64,000 bases of DNA from Sphingobacterium rhinopitheci. Lineage in GTDB: Bacteria > Bacteroidota > Bacteroidia > Sphingobacteriales > Sphingobacteriaceae. The notes beneath the pieces were generated by a model. The model did not search any database and had not been told where the DNA came from. It saw nothing but the letters and a program-made list of their open reading frames with translations. The stretch is from assembly GCF_022627575.1 (NCBI RefSeq), contig NZ_JADEYQ010000016.1, positions 1-64,000 of the forward strand. The letters are read 5' to 3'. Position 1 is the first letter of the stretch. Every line of letters begins with the position of its first letter. Shown piece after piece: positions 45,215 through 54,541 of this stretch. Made by a program: the position numbers and the translations under genes.

Positions 45215-46297
45215 ATGAAACATATTTTCCCCACGTTATTCGCAATAACACTAACATTAGGTATTTGTAGTAATGCAACCAGTCAAACCTATAAACGAAC
45301 CTTAAAAGAAGAAGTTTATATTACGTCAAATGCTGACTCTATAGAACTCCATTTCTCCAAAAATGGAAAACACATAGTTTTTGAAGGAACAGCACAAGAC
45401 AACATTGATTGGAAATCTCCAATAATAACAAAAAGTAAAAAACTATCCCTTAACCGAAAAACAGCACGCCCATTTTACGGTGTTATCACCCCTACAAAAG
45501 ACACCTTGATTGTCGCAGAACGCAAATTAATAATCAATGACCTGGATAATTTCAGGGATCTTGGCGGCATAAAAACTATGGACAACAGATATGTCAATTG
45601 GGGTAAGTTCTACCGCTCTGATGCTCTGAATGAACTCTTAACGAGCTCCTTTCCGTATATAGAAGATCTACATATTAATAAAGTATTTGACTTGAGATCA
45701 GAATTTGAAATTGAAAAGGCGAAAGATAATCTACCTCCAACAATCACTTATGAGCACTTCCCTATTTTTGCGGACGATGATAGTGGTATGTTGCAGGGTT
45801 TACAACAAAAGCTAGAGAAAGGAACATTTACACAAGAAGAAGCCGAAGATTTAATGATGCAAACGTACGAAAGCTTTGCGAATGATGATGCCCAAAAATT
45901 CAACACTTTATTACATCAAATAATCGTTCAAGATAGTAAGCCTAATGTCTTTCACTGTACAGCAGGTAAAGATAGAACAGGCTATACAGCAGCTATGATA
46001 TTGGCATTATTAAAAGTAGATAGACAGACGATATTAGATGAATATGATATGACCAACTTTTATACCGAAGCAAAGATTAAAGATTATATAGCAAATGTGG
46101 ATAAATTGGGCTACGGCACGAATATACAACCAGGGGCTATAGCAGCAGTCATGAGTGTAAACAAAAAATATCTAGAGAAATGCTTTGCTATTATAGACAG
46201 TAAGTATGGCGGTATAGATGCATACATTAAAAATCAACTTGGTTTTTCGGACCAAGAACGTGAGGCTATTATCCAAAAGTACACCTACAAAATGTAA
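45215..46297 (+). CDS. Exported tyrosine/dual-specificity phosphatase (Y_phosphatase3)
   Basis: This 360-aa protein has a signal peptide ending at SNATSQ and a Y_phosphatase3 (MptpB-like) domain. NFRDLGGIKTMDNRYVNWGK is the family's N-terminal signature, KVFDLRSEFEIEK gives the general-acid region, and FHCTAGKDRTGY is the P-loop with the catalytic Cys248 and Arg. Related enzymes remove phosphate from proteins, inositides or nucleotides. The first 100 residues form an extra beta-rich domain. Its export to the periplasm is unusual for a protein phosphatase, so a small-molecule substrate is quite possible. Confidence 0.9.
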   Translation: MKHIFPTLFAITLTLGICSNATSQTYKRTLKEEVYITSNADSIELHFSKNGKHIVFEGTAQDNIDWKSPIITKSKKLSLNRKTARPFYGVITPTKDTLIVAERKLIINDLDNFRDLGGIKTMDNRYVNWGKFYRSDALNELLTSSFPYIEDLHINKVFDLRSEFEIEKAKDNLPPTITYEHFPIFADDDSGMLQGLQQKLEKGTFTQEEAEDLMMQTYESFANDDAQKFNTLLHQIIVQDSKPNVFHCTAGKDRTGYTAAMILALLKVDRQTILDEYDMTNFYTEAKIKDYIANVDKLGYGTNIQPGAIAAVMSVNKKYLEKCFAIIDSKYGGIDAYIKNQLGFSDQEREAIIQKYTYKM

Positions 46298-46412
46298 TAC
46301 ATTGACCTTGTTGTCAATAGCAGATTGCTAATAAAAGGCAGATATTACTAATATATTCATCAATACGTAAAACATTTACTGCCAAAATATTTCAATATTT
46401 AAAAACTATTTC

Positions 46413-46420
46413 TATCTTTG
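46413..46420 (+). promoter_or_regulatory. -7 box of the rpsF operon
   Basis: TATCTTTG fits the Bacteroidota TAnnTTTG consensus, 51 bp upstream of rpsF. Transcription would begin about at CACTTCCG, just ahead of a small TTCCG/CGGAA hairpin (46424-46439). Confidence 0.6.
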
Positions 46421-46470
46421 CACTTCCGTAAGTGCGGAAAAAAATTTAAATTAAAATAATTATTTAAAAA

Positions 46471-46839
46471 ATGCAACAGTACGAATCTGTAATCATTCTT
46501 ACCCCGTTGCTTTCAGAAGACGCTGCAAAAGAGGCAATTGCCAAATTCAAAGCAGTCTTAACAGAAGGCGGAGCCGAAATTATCGCTGAAGATAATTGGG
46601 GTTTGAGAAAATTAGCGTATCCTATCCAGAAAAAAAGCACTGGATTTTATCACTTAACTGAATTCAAGGCTCCAGGTGAATTAATTAAAAAATTAGAGGT
46701 TGAATACAAACGTGATGAGCGCGTAATGCGTTTCTTAACTATCGCTTTGGACAAACACGCTATTGCATATAGCGAGAAAAAACGTAGCGGTGCATTCAAC
46801 AAAAAAGTTGAAACTAAAACTGAGGAGGGAGCAAACTAA
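46471..46839 (+). CDS. rpsF: 30S ribosomal protein S6
   Basis: This 122-aa protein binds 16S rRNA together with S18. MQQYESVIILTPLLSEDAAK at the start, DNWGLRKLAYPIQKKSTGFY in the middle and RDERVMRFLTIALDK near the end are characteristic. The acidic/basic C-terminal tail is typical in length for Bacteroidota. It is the first gene of rpsF-rpsR-rplI; its stop overlaps the rpsR ATG by one base (TAATG). Confidence 0.98.
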   Translation: MQQYESVIILTPLLSEDAAKEAIAKFKAVLTEGGAEIIAEDNWGLRKLAYPIQKKSTGFYHLTEFKAPGELIKKLEVEYKRDERVMRFLTIALDKHAIAYSEKKRSGAFNKKVETKTEEGAN

Positions 46840-47102
46840 TGGCAAACGAAAATATTCAATACGTAACTGCGCCTAAAGTAGACGACAATCGTAAAAAATA
46901 CTGTCGTTTCCGTAAAAACGGTATCAAGTATATCGATTACAAAGACGCTAACTTTTTGTTAAAGTTTGTAAACGATCAAGGTAAAATTTTACCTCGCCGT
47001 CTTACTGGTACATCATTAAAATTCCAACGTAAAGTTGCTCAAGCTGTGAAACGTTCACGTATCATCGGTTTAATGCCTTACGTTACTGATTCATTAAAAT
47101 AA
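46839..47102 (+). CDS. rpsR: 30S ribosomal protein S18
   Basis: This 87-aa protein is the S6 partner on the 30S platform. It contains KKYCRFRKNGIKYIDYKDAN and GKILPRRLTGTSLKFQRKVA, the S18 signature, and ends in the basic helix AVKRSRIIGLMPYV. Only one Cys of the zinc-binding form is kept (Cys-). Translational coupling to rpsF is suggested by the one-base overlap. Confidence 0.98.
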   Translation: MANENIQYVTAPKVDDNRKKYCRFRKNGIKYIDYKDANFLLKFVNDQGKILPRRLTGTSLKFQRKVAQAVKRSRIIGLMPYVTDSLK

Positions 47103-47117
47103 GGAGGATATACGATA

Positions 47118-47561
47118 ATGGAAGTTATATTAAAACAAGATGTTAAACACCTTGGCGAAAAAGACGATATCGTAGTAGTAAAACCGGGCTACGGTCGTAA
47201 CTACTTAATCCCTCAAGGATTTGCTACTTTGGCAACATCGTCAGCAAAGAAAGTTTTAGCTGAGAATATCAAACAAGCTCAGTTCAAACAAGACAAAATT
47301 AAAAAAGACGCTACTGAATTAGCTACTAAATTAGAAACTGTAAAACTTTCTATTGGTGCTAAAGCTGGTGAGTCGGGTAAAATCTTCGGTAAAGTAAATA
47401 GCATCCAAATTGCTGATGCATTGAAAGCTCAAGGTTATGACGTTGATCGTCGCCGTATCACTTTCGAAACAGAGCCTAAATCTGTAGGTGAATACTTAGC
47501 AAACTTAAACTTACACAAAGAAGTTAAAGTTCAAGTTCCTTTCGAAGTAGTAGCTGAATAA
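47118..47561 (+). CDS. rplI: 50S ribosomal protein L9
   Basis: This 147-aa protein has the two-domain L9 layout: an N-domain with the signature VVVKPGYGRNYLIPQGFA, a long central helix (residues about 45-75) and a C-terminal 23S-binding domain (KIFGKVNSIQIADALKAQGY). It starts after a clear purine-rich sequence (AAGGAGGA about 10-15 bp upstream), stronger than at most starts in this window. A terminator follows at 47583. Confidence 0.98.
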   Translation: MEVILKQDVKHLGEKDDIVVVKPGYGRNYLIPQGFATLATSSAKKVLAENIKQAQFKQDKIKKDATELATKLETVKLSIGAKAGESGKIFGKVNSIQIADALKAQGYDVDRRRITFETEPKSVGEYLANLNLHKEVKVQVPFEVVAE

Positions 47562-47582
47562 TTTTATTCTAGCTTAAAATAT

Positions 47583-47613
47583 AAAGGGGATAACCATGGT
47601 TATCCCCTTTTTT
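47583..47613 (+). terminator. Terminator of rpsF-rpsR-rplI
   Basis: AAAGGGGATAACC (47583-47595) pairs with GGTTATCCCCTTT (47598-47610), followed by a T-run. It shows that a longer frame from 47596 for the next gene cannot be real. Confidence 0.85.
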
Positions 47614-47643
47614 CATTATGTTTGTTTATTAAAACGTACAATT

Positions 47644-47958
47644 ATGAATTTCAAAACAATCATTGTCGCAATTGTATCCGCTTTGGCTGCTATTATTTTG
47701 TTCAAAAATACAGAACAAAGTAAATTTTGGTTATTCGGCGATATCTACACCTCCAAATTAACTTTACTGTGTATTTTTTACGTACTAGGCGTCATAACTG
47801 GAGGAATGCTATTTCGACGTAGAAAAAAACATCCTACTGAATATGGTGTTAGCAATCCAAATACCTATCAAGAAGAAGAGATGGGTAATATCCCAACATC
47901 ACCTTATTCGACGACAAACCTGTCAGATGAGGACAAAGAATTTATAAAAAGAGATTAA
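47644..47958 (+). CDS. Small LapA-like inner-membrane protein
   Basis: This 104-aa protein has two membrane helices: FKTIIVAIVSALAAIILFKN and TLLCIFYVLGVITGGMLFRR, with a basic stop-transfer (RRRKKH), then a polar cytoplasmic tail. Layout and the NTE...FWLF segment resemble LapA/DUF1049-type proteins, which help lipopolysaccharide regulation in enterobacteria; the link is weak. The ATG at 47644 is chosen because 47596 lies in the terminator of rplI. Confidence 0.7.
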   Translation: MNFKTIIVAIVSALAAIILFKNTEQSKFWLFGDIYTSKLTLLCIFYVLGVITGGMLFRRRKKHPTEYGVSNPNTYQEEEMGNIPTSPYSTTNLSDEDKEFIKRD

Positions 47959-48337
47959 TCATCTTGATAAATAAGAGATGGTTGAATCATCATATAGCTA
48001 CTATTATATATAACTAGTCCTGTATATATACGTAAAGACTAAAAAATCAACCATACATATAGGAATTAAACAAGTCGGAGGTATTTCATCTGACTTGTTT
48101 GAAATAATACTTTAACAGTTCCTTGTTTAGCTAATAGCCTCCTAGCTCCTACCTTGCTATCTAAGGCCGTGAAGTACGCGATATAGTGAACCATTAGCTA
48201 ATCAAAATTTATCGTGTATCCATAGGTCTAGCAGCATATATGCAAAATAAAAAAGATTCTTAATCCAAAGGTTTATTATATTTAAACAAATAATATATTT
48301 CAGTACGGATCTACTAACCACAATCACCCCCATATAC
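47959..48337. other. Intergenic region with one hairpin
   Basis: AAACAAGTC (48068-48076) pairs with GACTTGTTT (48092-48100) and can be extended past a mismatch, probably ending the small membrane-protein transcript. Nothing else is seen. Confidence 0.5.
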
Positions 48338-49489
48338 ATGGTCAAAAAAACACTAAAATGGACAGGTACAATATTGTTATCTCTTCTACTATTGACAGTA
48401 ATAGGACTATTCATGACTGGACATGGTTATATTTTAAAAGCAATACGTGTAGTCTATATGACAGGTCATACTTCTGCATTCCTAGGTGATTACAGCTATT
48501 TTAATAACCGTACAATTGCGATTGAAAAACCACAACCGTGGCCAATTAGTCAAGATTATAATAAAGTTAAAAGTACCTTAAAATTAGATTCACTACATAC
48601 CGCAAATAAATCCATTGCTTATCTAATAATAAAAAATGATAGTTTATGGTTTGAAGAATATTATGATAGCTACAACAGAGATTCCAAAACAAACTCCTTC
48701 TCTATGGCCAAGAGTATGGTTGCCGCTGCATTAGGAAAAGCATTAGAATTGGGTTATATCACAAGCTTGGAAGATAAGGTAAAAAAATACCTGCCCGAAT
48801 TGTCAGGCCAATACGCTGATGATCTAACAGTTAAAGACTTAGTAACGATGCAATCAGGATTAAAATGGGATGAAAGTTACAATTCACCATTTTCAGTTAC
48901 GACCAAAGCATATTTCTATGATAACTTGAGTGAAACTATGCTTCAACTACCTATCTCTTCAGCACCAGGACAGGGATTCAAATACCAAAGTGGCGATACC
49001 CAATTATTAGCCATGGTGTTAAGTGAAGCGCTCCCTATTTCACTTTCTGAATTTTTATCTACTTATTTTTGGAAACCTATGGGTGCCGAGAAAGAAGCAT
49101 TATGGCAATATAATGCAAAGGATGGAGTCGAGAAAGCCTATTGTTGTATAGCTAGTAACGCATTAGATTTTGCACGATTTGGAAAACTATATAAAGATAA
49201 AGGTACATGGTACGGTAATTCTCTTTTAGACTCTACCTATATTGCTACATCTACGATACCTGCAGATCCACAGTCTCCAGAATATGGATATGGTTGGTGG
49301 CTCGGTGAATACCGAAATAAGAATATCGTATATATGGATGGCCATTTGGGACAATATGTTATTGCTATACCTGAAGACAATATTATAATTGTACGATTGG
49401 GGCATGCAACAGACAAGCGAAAAAGAACCAATCCCAATTCTGCCTTCTATCAATATATAGACCAAGCCTATAAAATGATGGGTATCTAA
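48338..49489 (+). CDS. Serine hydrolase of the beta-lactamase (class C/PBP4*) family
   Basis: This 383-aa protein has an N-terminal membrane anchor (residues about 8-30) and a penicillin-binding/beta-lactamase-like domain. The SxxK nucleophile is in NSFSMAKSMV (Ser122, Lys125), the second motif is FKYQSGDTQ (Tyr-x-Ser form) and GHLGQYVIAI is the HxG third motif. Such anchored family members are often esterases or D-aminopeptidases rather than resistance enzymes. It is monocistronic, with its own terminator. Confidence 0.9.
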   Translation: MVKKTLKWTGTILLSLLLLTVIGLFMTGHGYILKAIRVVYMTGHTSAFLGDYSYFNNRTIAIEKPQPWPISQDYNKVKSTLKLDSLHTANKSIAYLIIKNDSLWFEEYYDSYNRDSKTNSFSMAKSMVAAALGKALELGYITSLEDKVKKYLPELSGQYADDLTVKDLVTMQSGLKWDESYNSPFSVTTKAYFYDNLSETMLQLPISSAPGQGFKYQSGDTQLLAMVLSEALPISLSEFLSTYFWKPMGAEKEALWQYNAKDGVEKAYCCIASNALDFARFGKLYKDKGTWYGNSLLDSTYIATSTIPADPQSPEYGYGWWLGEYRNKNIVYMDGHLGQYVIAIPEDNIIIVRLGHATDKRKRTNPNSAFYQYIDQAYKMMGI

Positions 49490-49494
49490 CAAAA

Positions 49495-49528
49495 AAAATA
49501 GGCTGTCCTTTTTGAGACAGCCTATTTT
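49495..49528. terminator. Bidirectional terminator
   Basis: AAAATAGGCTGTC (49495-49507) pairs with GACAGCCTATTTT (49516-49528), with A/T runs on both sides, between the convergent hydrolase and lysA genes. Confidence 0.85.
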
Positions 49529-49544
49529 TTGTTAGATAAAAGTG

Positions 49545-50699
49545 TTAGGTTGAAAAAACATAACGAATTTCTTCACGTAGATTATAACGTGAAGCCATTA
49601 CCTCACCGTATGCTCCAGCAGTACGGATAACGACTAAATCACCTCTTTTACTAATTGGCAGCTCCACTTCCTTACCAAAAGAATCAGAGCTTTCGCAGAT
49701 TGGACCTACCACCTCGTAGTTCAACAGTTCATCCTTTAGATCCGCTCCTACCCGTTCAATTTTATGATATGCTTGGTACAATGCTGGACGCATCAATTCG
49801 GTCATACCAGCATCCAAGATTAAGAAATTCTTTTTAGCGCCAGATTTTGTATATAGTACACGGCTTACTAAAGAGCCACACTGTGCTACTAAAGCACGTC
49901 CCAGCTCAAAGTGTACTTCTTGTTGGGCATTTCTTTCTAAGAATTTATCGAAGACCTCAAAATAGGCTTCAAAATCAGGAATAGGATTCTCATCGGGATT
50001 TTGATAATCTACACCTAATCCACCGCCTACATTAATAACTTTGATGTAGGTTCCTCTTTCTTCAAACCAATTTTTCCATTCATTAACTTTGACGCATAAA
50101 CTTTTGAAAACATTCATATCTGTGATCTGTGAGCCTACATGGAAATGTAAACCTATAAGATTGATGTTCGCACAAGCACTAATTACAGCAGCAGCTTTTT
50201 CTAATTCTGAATTTGGAACACCGAACTTATTCTCGTCCAACCCCGTTGTAATATAATGATGTGTATGTGCATCTACATTAGGGTTAATACGTAAAGATAC
50301 ATTTGCCTTTACCCCTTCAAGTGCAGCCAATTCATTAATTACTTCCAACTCTTGTATAGATTCAACGTTGAAAGCAAAAATATGGTGTTTCAATGCTGTT
50401 TTAATTTCCTTATCTGACTTCCCTACGCCCGCAAACGTAATTTGATCTGCCGAAAAGCCTACATCTATGGATTTTTGAACTTCATTACCACTAACGCAAT
50501 CAGCACCAAATCCTTTAGATTGGATAACAGAAAGAATCCTGTCATTAAAATTAGCCTTCAATGCATAATGAATATGAAAATTACGCTTATCTGCGGCTTT
50601 TTTAGCTGCGTCAAGGGTATTATTTAACAATTCTAAATTGTAATAATAGAAAGGAGTCTCTTGCCCCCTAAACATCGCTAACTTTGTATTATCAAACAT
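49545..50699 (-). CDS. lysA: Diaminopimelate decarboxylase
   Basis: This 384-aa fold-type III PLP enzyme makes lysine from meso-diaminopimelate, the last lysine step. The PLP Lys is in FHIHYALKANFN (Lys49), followed by GADCVSGNEV, LIGLHFHVGSQI, VINVGGGLGVDY, ELGRALVAQCG and CESSDSFGKEV, all family-typical. It is compact compared with the 475-aa Y4yA-type enzyme at 11093-12520, to which it is distantly related. It lies 19 bp after lysC, so both are co-transcribed. Confidence 0.97.
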   Translation of the reverse strand: MFDNTKLAMFRGQETPFYYYNLELLNNTLDAAKKAADKRNFHIHYALKANFNDRILSVIQSKGFGADCVSGNEVQKSIDVGFSADQITFAGVGKSDKEIKTALKHHIFAFNVESIQELEVINELAALEGVKANVSLRINPNVDAHTHHYITTGLDENKFGVPNSELEKAAAVISACANINLIGLHFHVGSQITDMNVFKSLCVKVNEWKNWFEERGTYIKVINVGGGLGVDYQNPDENPIPDFEAYFEVFDKFLERNAQQEVHFELGRALVAQCGSLVSRVLYTKSGAKKNFLILDAGMTELMRPALYQAYHKIERVGADLKDELLNYEVVGPICESSDSFGKEVELPISKRGDLVVIRTAGAYGEVMASRYNLREEIRYVFST

Positions 50700-50718
50700 A
50701 TATTAGTCTACAGCAATC

Positions 50719-52032
50719 TTAAAATAATCTATTATGTAGAGAGCGTAATGCCTCTACTTTATGTTTTGAATCTAATAATATAGAAACATTGTAATCTGAT
50801 CCACCATAAGAGATCATTCGAACAGGCAAGTGTTTTACAGCATCCAAGACACGAGCAGCATAGCCATGTGTATTAGCACCAAAATCACCAACAACACAAA
50901 TGATTGTCTGTCCTTCATCCACGCCTACTTTACCAAATAATTCGACCTCTTTTATAATTTCTAACAAATTACTAGTATCGTCAATACTTAATGAAACAGC
51001 TACTTCGGAAGTAGTAATCATATCAATTGGGGTCTTGTAACGTTCGAAAATTTCGAATACCTTACGTAAAAAACCATAAGCCAATAGCATACGGCTGGAA
51101 TTGATATGAATAGCTGTAATACCATCTTTGGCTGCTATAGCACGGATAACACCTTTTTGTCCACCATCTTTAGATATCAATGTCCCTCTAGCTGATGGAG
51201 CCATTGTATTCAATAAACGAACAGGAACATTATATTTTTGTGCAGGAAAAACAGATTGTGGATGCAATATTTTGGCTCCAAAATAAGCTAATTCAGCAGC
51301 TTCATCAAAACTAAGATTTGCTATAGGGCTTGTATTGGTTACGACACGAGGATCATTATTGTGCATACCGTCGATATCAGTCCAAATTTGAACTTCTTCA
51401 GCCTTCAAACCAGCACCAATCAAAGAAGCTGTAAAGTCAGAACCACCACGGCGCAAGTTATCAATTTCACCAAAAGAATTACGACAGATAAAACCTTGTG
51501 TTATAAACAATTTATTGGTCGGATTTTCTTCCAATAATGGCGTTAATTTTTCTGTTATATAAGAAACTACAGGCTCGTTATCCTCATCAATTTTCATAAA
51601 ATCTAATGCCGGCAACAAAACCGAAGGAATACCAATTTCTTCCAAATGAAAGTGCCATAGCGTAGTAGACAACAATTCCCCTTGCGCAAGGATTAACTTC
51701 TCTTCTGTAGGTGTAAATAAATAGTTAGCTAATCCAGATAAAATATTAAAATGGTAATCGATAAGCTCTTTACCCTTCTTAAGTCCTTCTTCGGTGTCAA
51801 AAAGTTCCTTAATAAGATCCTCATACTTGGATTGTAGTACAGCTATCAATTGTTTTGCTTCATCCTTCTTATCGTTTATATAAGCTTGACCAATTTCTAC
51901 TAAAGCATTTGTTGTCCCTGACACAGCAGACAACACTACAATTTGACGCTCGTTTGGATCTACTATGTCAAGTAGCGCTTTGATACGAGCTGCACTTCCT
52001 ACTGAAGTACCACCGAATTTTAAAATTTTCAT
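50719..52032 (-). CDS. lysC: Aspartate kinase
   Basis: This 437-aa enzyme phosphorylates aspartate, the first step of lysine/threonine/methionine synthesis. MKILKFGGTSVGSAARIKAL is the nucleotide-binding N-terminus, GFICRNSFGEIDNLRRGGSD the aspartate site, and two ACT domains (from about residue 290, for example AVSLSIDDTSNLLEIIKEVE) give feedback control, probably by lysine. It is monofunctional (no homoserine dehydrogenase). It pairs with lysA in an operon that makes both ends of the pathway. Confidence 0.95.
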   Translation of the reverse strand: MKILKFGGTSVGSAARIKALLDIVDPNERQIVVLSAVSGTTNALVEIGQAYINDKKDEAKQLIAVLQSKYEDLIKELFDTEEGLKKGKELIDYHFNILSGLANYLFTPTEEKLILAQGELLSTTLWHFHLEEIGIPSVLLPALDFMKIDEDNEPVVSYITEKLTPLLEENPTNKLFITQGFICRNSFGEIDNLRRGGSDFTASLIGAGLKAEEVQIWTDIDGMHNNDPRVVTNTSPIANLSFDEAAELAYFGAKILHPQSVFPAQKYNVPVRLLNTMAPSARGTLISKDGGQKGVIRAIAAKDGITAIHINSSRMLLAYGFLRKVFEIFERYKTPIDMITTSEVAVSLSIDDTSNLLEIIKEVELFGKVGVDEGQTIICVVGDFGANTHGYAARVLDAVKHLPVRMISYGGSDYNVSILLDSKHKVEALRSLHNRLF

Positions 52033-52094
52033 ATGATTAAAAACTATTATTTTAATTTAGCGCCTGAATATAGGTATTAAATTACAAAATTCAT

Positions 52095-52138
52095 AAAAAA
52101 AATGCGGCACAATTGCATATTTGCCTTTGTACCGCATT
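52095..52138 (-). terminator. Terminator of serC-serA
   Basis: AATGCGG (52101-52107) pairs with CCGCATT (52132-52138), with further pairing of CACAA and TTGTA-like arms inside, and a run of eight T on the minus strand. Confidence 0.8.
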
Positions 52139-52157
52139 CCATATATATGCGGAAGTA

Positions 52158-53105
52158 TTACTTCTTCAGATTTAAAATCAAAAGAGAAGCTAATTCTTCG
52201 CCAATACGTTCTTGTGCTTCATTTGTAGCAGCACCGATGTGCGGCGTTAATGATATTTTAGGATGTGTTAGCAACTCCGTACGTGGAGTAGGTTCATTTT
52301 CAAATACATCTAATCCAGCAAAAGCTACTTTACCTGAATCTAAAGCTTTTATAAGCTCCAACTCATCAATAACACCACCGCGTGATGCATTCACTAAACC
52401 AACACCATCTTTTAATATTTCAAACTCTTCTTTACCAATTACTGGCTTATCTAAGAAAGGAACATGCAAAGAGATGAAGTCAGATACTTTGAACAGTTCA
52501 TTCAACTCGACTTGTAGTACAGGTAAATCTAATGTAATAGCACCTGTAAAATCTAGCGTTAAAGTCTTAGGACCTTCAAATAGATCGTAATAAACAACAC
52601 TCATACCTAAACCTAAGGCGATTTTGGCAGTTTCACGTCCGATACGACCAAAACCTACGACACCTAATGTTTTACCTTTCAGCTCCACACCAGCAGCATA
52701 TGCTTTTTTCAAAGCGCCGAAGTTAGTAGCTCCTTCAACAGGCATTTTACGGTTAGCATCTTGTAAGAAACGAACGCCAGTCAACAAGTGTGCAAATACC
52801 AATTCTGCTACCGAATGAGAAGATGCTGCAGGTGTATTCACTACTGCAATACCTTTAGAGCGGGCATAATCAACATCTATATTATCCATACCTACTCCAC
52901 CACGACCAATAACTTTTATATTAGGACAAGCGTCAATCAATGGCTGTCTTACTTTCGTAGCACTACGTACTGTAATAGCATCATATTCATTCAAACGTGC
53001 AGGCAACTCTTCTTGAGGAATATGAATCGTATCTACAACAAAACCTGCATCCTCTAATATTTTTTTTCCAATAGGATCAATCCCATCATTTGCTAAAATT
53101 TTCAT
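52158..53105 (-). CDS. serA: D-3-phosphoglycerate dehydrogenase (short form, no ACT domain)
   Basis: This 315-aa NAD enzyme starts serine synthesis from 3-phosphoglycerate. It has IGRGGVGMDNIDVDYA, the Rossmann motif LGVVGFGRIGRETAK (about residues 140-155), GLVNASRGGVIDE with the catalytic Arg, and TPHIGAATNEAQE with the catalytic His. It lacks the C-terminal regulatory ACT domain of E. coli SerA (410 aa), so feedback by serine on that site is not expected. The ATG at 53105 (MKILANDGIDP) is used rather than one six codons earlier. It lies 18 bp after serC. Confidence 0.93.
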   Translation of the reverse strand: MKILANDGIDPIGKKILEDAGFVVDTIHIPQEELPARLNEYDAITVRSATKVRQPLIDACPNIKVIGRGGVGMDNIDVDYARSKGIAVVNTPAASSHSVAELVFAHLLTGVRFLQDANRKMPVEGATNFGALKKAYAAGVELKGKTLGVVGFGRIGRETAKIALGLGMSVVYYDLFEGPKTLTLDFTGAITLDLPVLQVELNELFKVSDFISLHVPFLDKPVIGKEEFEILKDGVGLVNASRGGVIDELELIKALDSGKVAFAGLDVFENEPTPRTELLTHPKISLTPHIGAATNEAQERIGEELASLLILNLKK

Positions 53106-53123
53106 ACAATAAACGCTATTCAA

Positions 53124-54191
53124 TTATTTGTGTGACTCTTCAAATTCTTTCATGGCATCGACCAAAGCATTGATAGATGTCAATGTCAATGCATTATAAA
53201 CAGATGCTCTAAAACCACCTACAGATCTATGACCTTTTATTCCAATTAGATTACGTTCTTTAGCCAACGCCAAGAATTCAGCTTCTAACTCTGGAGTATC
53301 CATCACAAATGTGATATTCATACGAGAACGGTCTTCTACAGCTGCAGTGCCTTTGAAGAAAGGATTTCGCTCTATCTCATCGTATAAAGTACGTGCTTTG
53401 ATAATATTTTCTTGTTCCATTACAGCAACACCACCTTTAGCTTTCAACCAACGTAAATTTAGTAAAGATACGTAGATAGCAAATGTCGGAGGCGTATTGT
53501 ACATTGACTCAGCTTTGATATGCGCTTGGTAATCAAAAATCGTAGGTATAGTTCGGCCAGTTTTACCTAATAATTCATCTTTAATGATTACTAAAGTAAC
53601 ACCTGCTGGACCCATATTCTTTTGAGCTCCTGCATAGATAACATCAAATTCAGAAACATTAATTTCTCTACTAAAAATATCCGATGACATATCTACTATT
53701 GTAGGAATGTTTGTTACTGGTTTTTGAAAGATCTCCGTACCGTATATTGTATTATTTGAAGTATAGTGAAAATAATCTGCGTCTGCAGGGATTTCAAAAT
53801 TCTTAGGAATGTAGGTGTAATTTTTATCACTAGATGAAGCTACGACCTCTACTTGGCCAATTTTTGAAGCTTCTTTAGCGGCTTTGGAAGCCCATACCCC
53901 CGTATCCAAGTAAGCTGCTTTGCCACCTTCTTTCAATAAATTCATAGGAATCATTGCAAACTGCTGACTAGCACCGCCTTGTAAAAATAAAATAGAGTAA
54001 TTTTGAGGAACATGAAGTAATTCACGCACCGTTCTTTCCGCCTCCGCAATTACCTGTTCAAATTCCTTTGAACGGTGAGAAATTTCTAAAATTGAAAGAC
54101 CAGTATTATTAAAATCTAATACTGCTTGAGAAGCTTCTTGGAAAACTTCTTGAGGCAATATACAAGGACCTGCACCAAAATTATGTTTCAT
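53124..54191 (-). CDS. serC: Phosphoserine aminotransferase
   Basis: This 355-aa PLP enzyme makes 3-phosphoserine from phosphohydroxypyruvate. It begins MKHNFGAGPCILPQEVFQEA, contains LFLQGGASQQFAMIPMN, and YAGAQKNMGPAGVT holds the PLP lysine; the C-terminal GHRSVGGFRASVYNALT carries the phosphate-binding residues. The ATG at 54191 is chosen since a 16-residue basic extension is not conserved. A CAAAAGTA (complement of a TAnnTTTG box) lies at 54239-54246. O-phosphoserine made here is also a predicted substrate of the SbnA-like enzyme at 8285-9259. Confidence 0.97.
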   Translation of the reverse strand: MKHNFGAGPCILPQEVFQEASQAVLDFNNTGLSILEISHRSKEFEQVIAEAERTVRELLHVPQNYSILFLQGGASQQFAMIPMNLLKEGGKAAYLDTGVWASKAAKEASKIGQVEVVASSSDKNYTYIPKNFEIPADADYFHYTSNNTIYGTEIFQKPVTNIPTIVDMSSDIFSREINVSEFDVIYAGAQKNMGPAGVTLVIIKDELLGKTGRTIPTIFDYQAHIKAESMYNTPPTFAIYVSLLNLRWLKAKGGVAVMEQENIIKARTLYDEIERNPFFKGTAAVEDRSRMNITFVMDTPELEAEFLALAKERNLIGIKGHRSVGGFRASVYNALTLTSINALVDAMKEFEESHK

Positions 54192-54541
54192 TAGCTTTTT
54201 ATGTTTGTGTTTGTTTGTTAAAAAAGTGAATTTTAACACAAAAGTACATTTTATTTTATTTAAAAAATAACATTAAAATCATTTTGTTATCAATAATTTA
54301 ACAAAACAATCATTAAAATACAATTTCTTCACCACAAGTATACAGGCAAAAGCTCCTAATTCACAATAAAATTCCAATATCGTTAACATTTTGAAACAAA
54401 AAAAAGACCCATTTACGATTATGTACACCTTGATTTTAATCCGCAAAACTATATCCAAATACAATAAAAAAATCGTATCTTCGCCTGCATAGTACCTACT
54501 CTTTGGATTGCTAAAAAATAGTTTACAGAACCCAGACAAAT
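54192..54541. other. Divergent serC/gyrA promoter region
   Basis: The 350-bp region holds a CAAAAGTA box for serC (54239-54246, minus strand) and TATCTTCG for gyrA (54476-54483, plus strand), both of the TAnnTTTG type. No gene is seen. Confidence 0.5.

Noticed and set aside
47596..47643. Longer start for the LapA-like protein
   Set aside because: The extra codons come from the right arm of the rplI terminator and are not protein-like.
52033..52157. Lysine riboswitch before lysC
   Set aside because: Only 125 bp separates serA from lysC, and the main structure there is the serA terminator.
52102..52590. Open frame of 162 codons on the plus strand
   Set aside because: It is antisense to serA, which has every family motif; the frame has no recognisable features.
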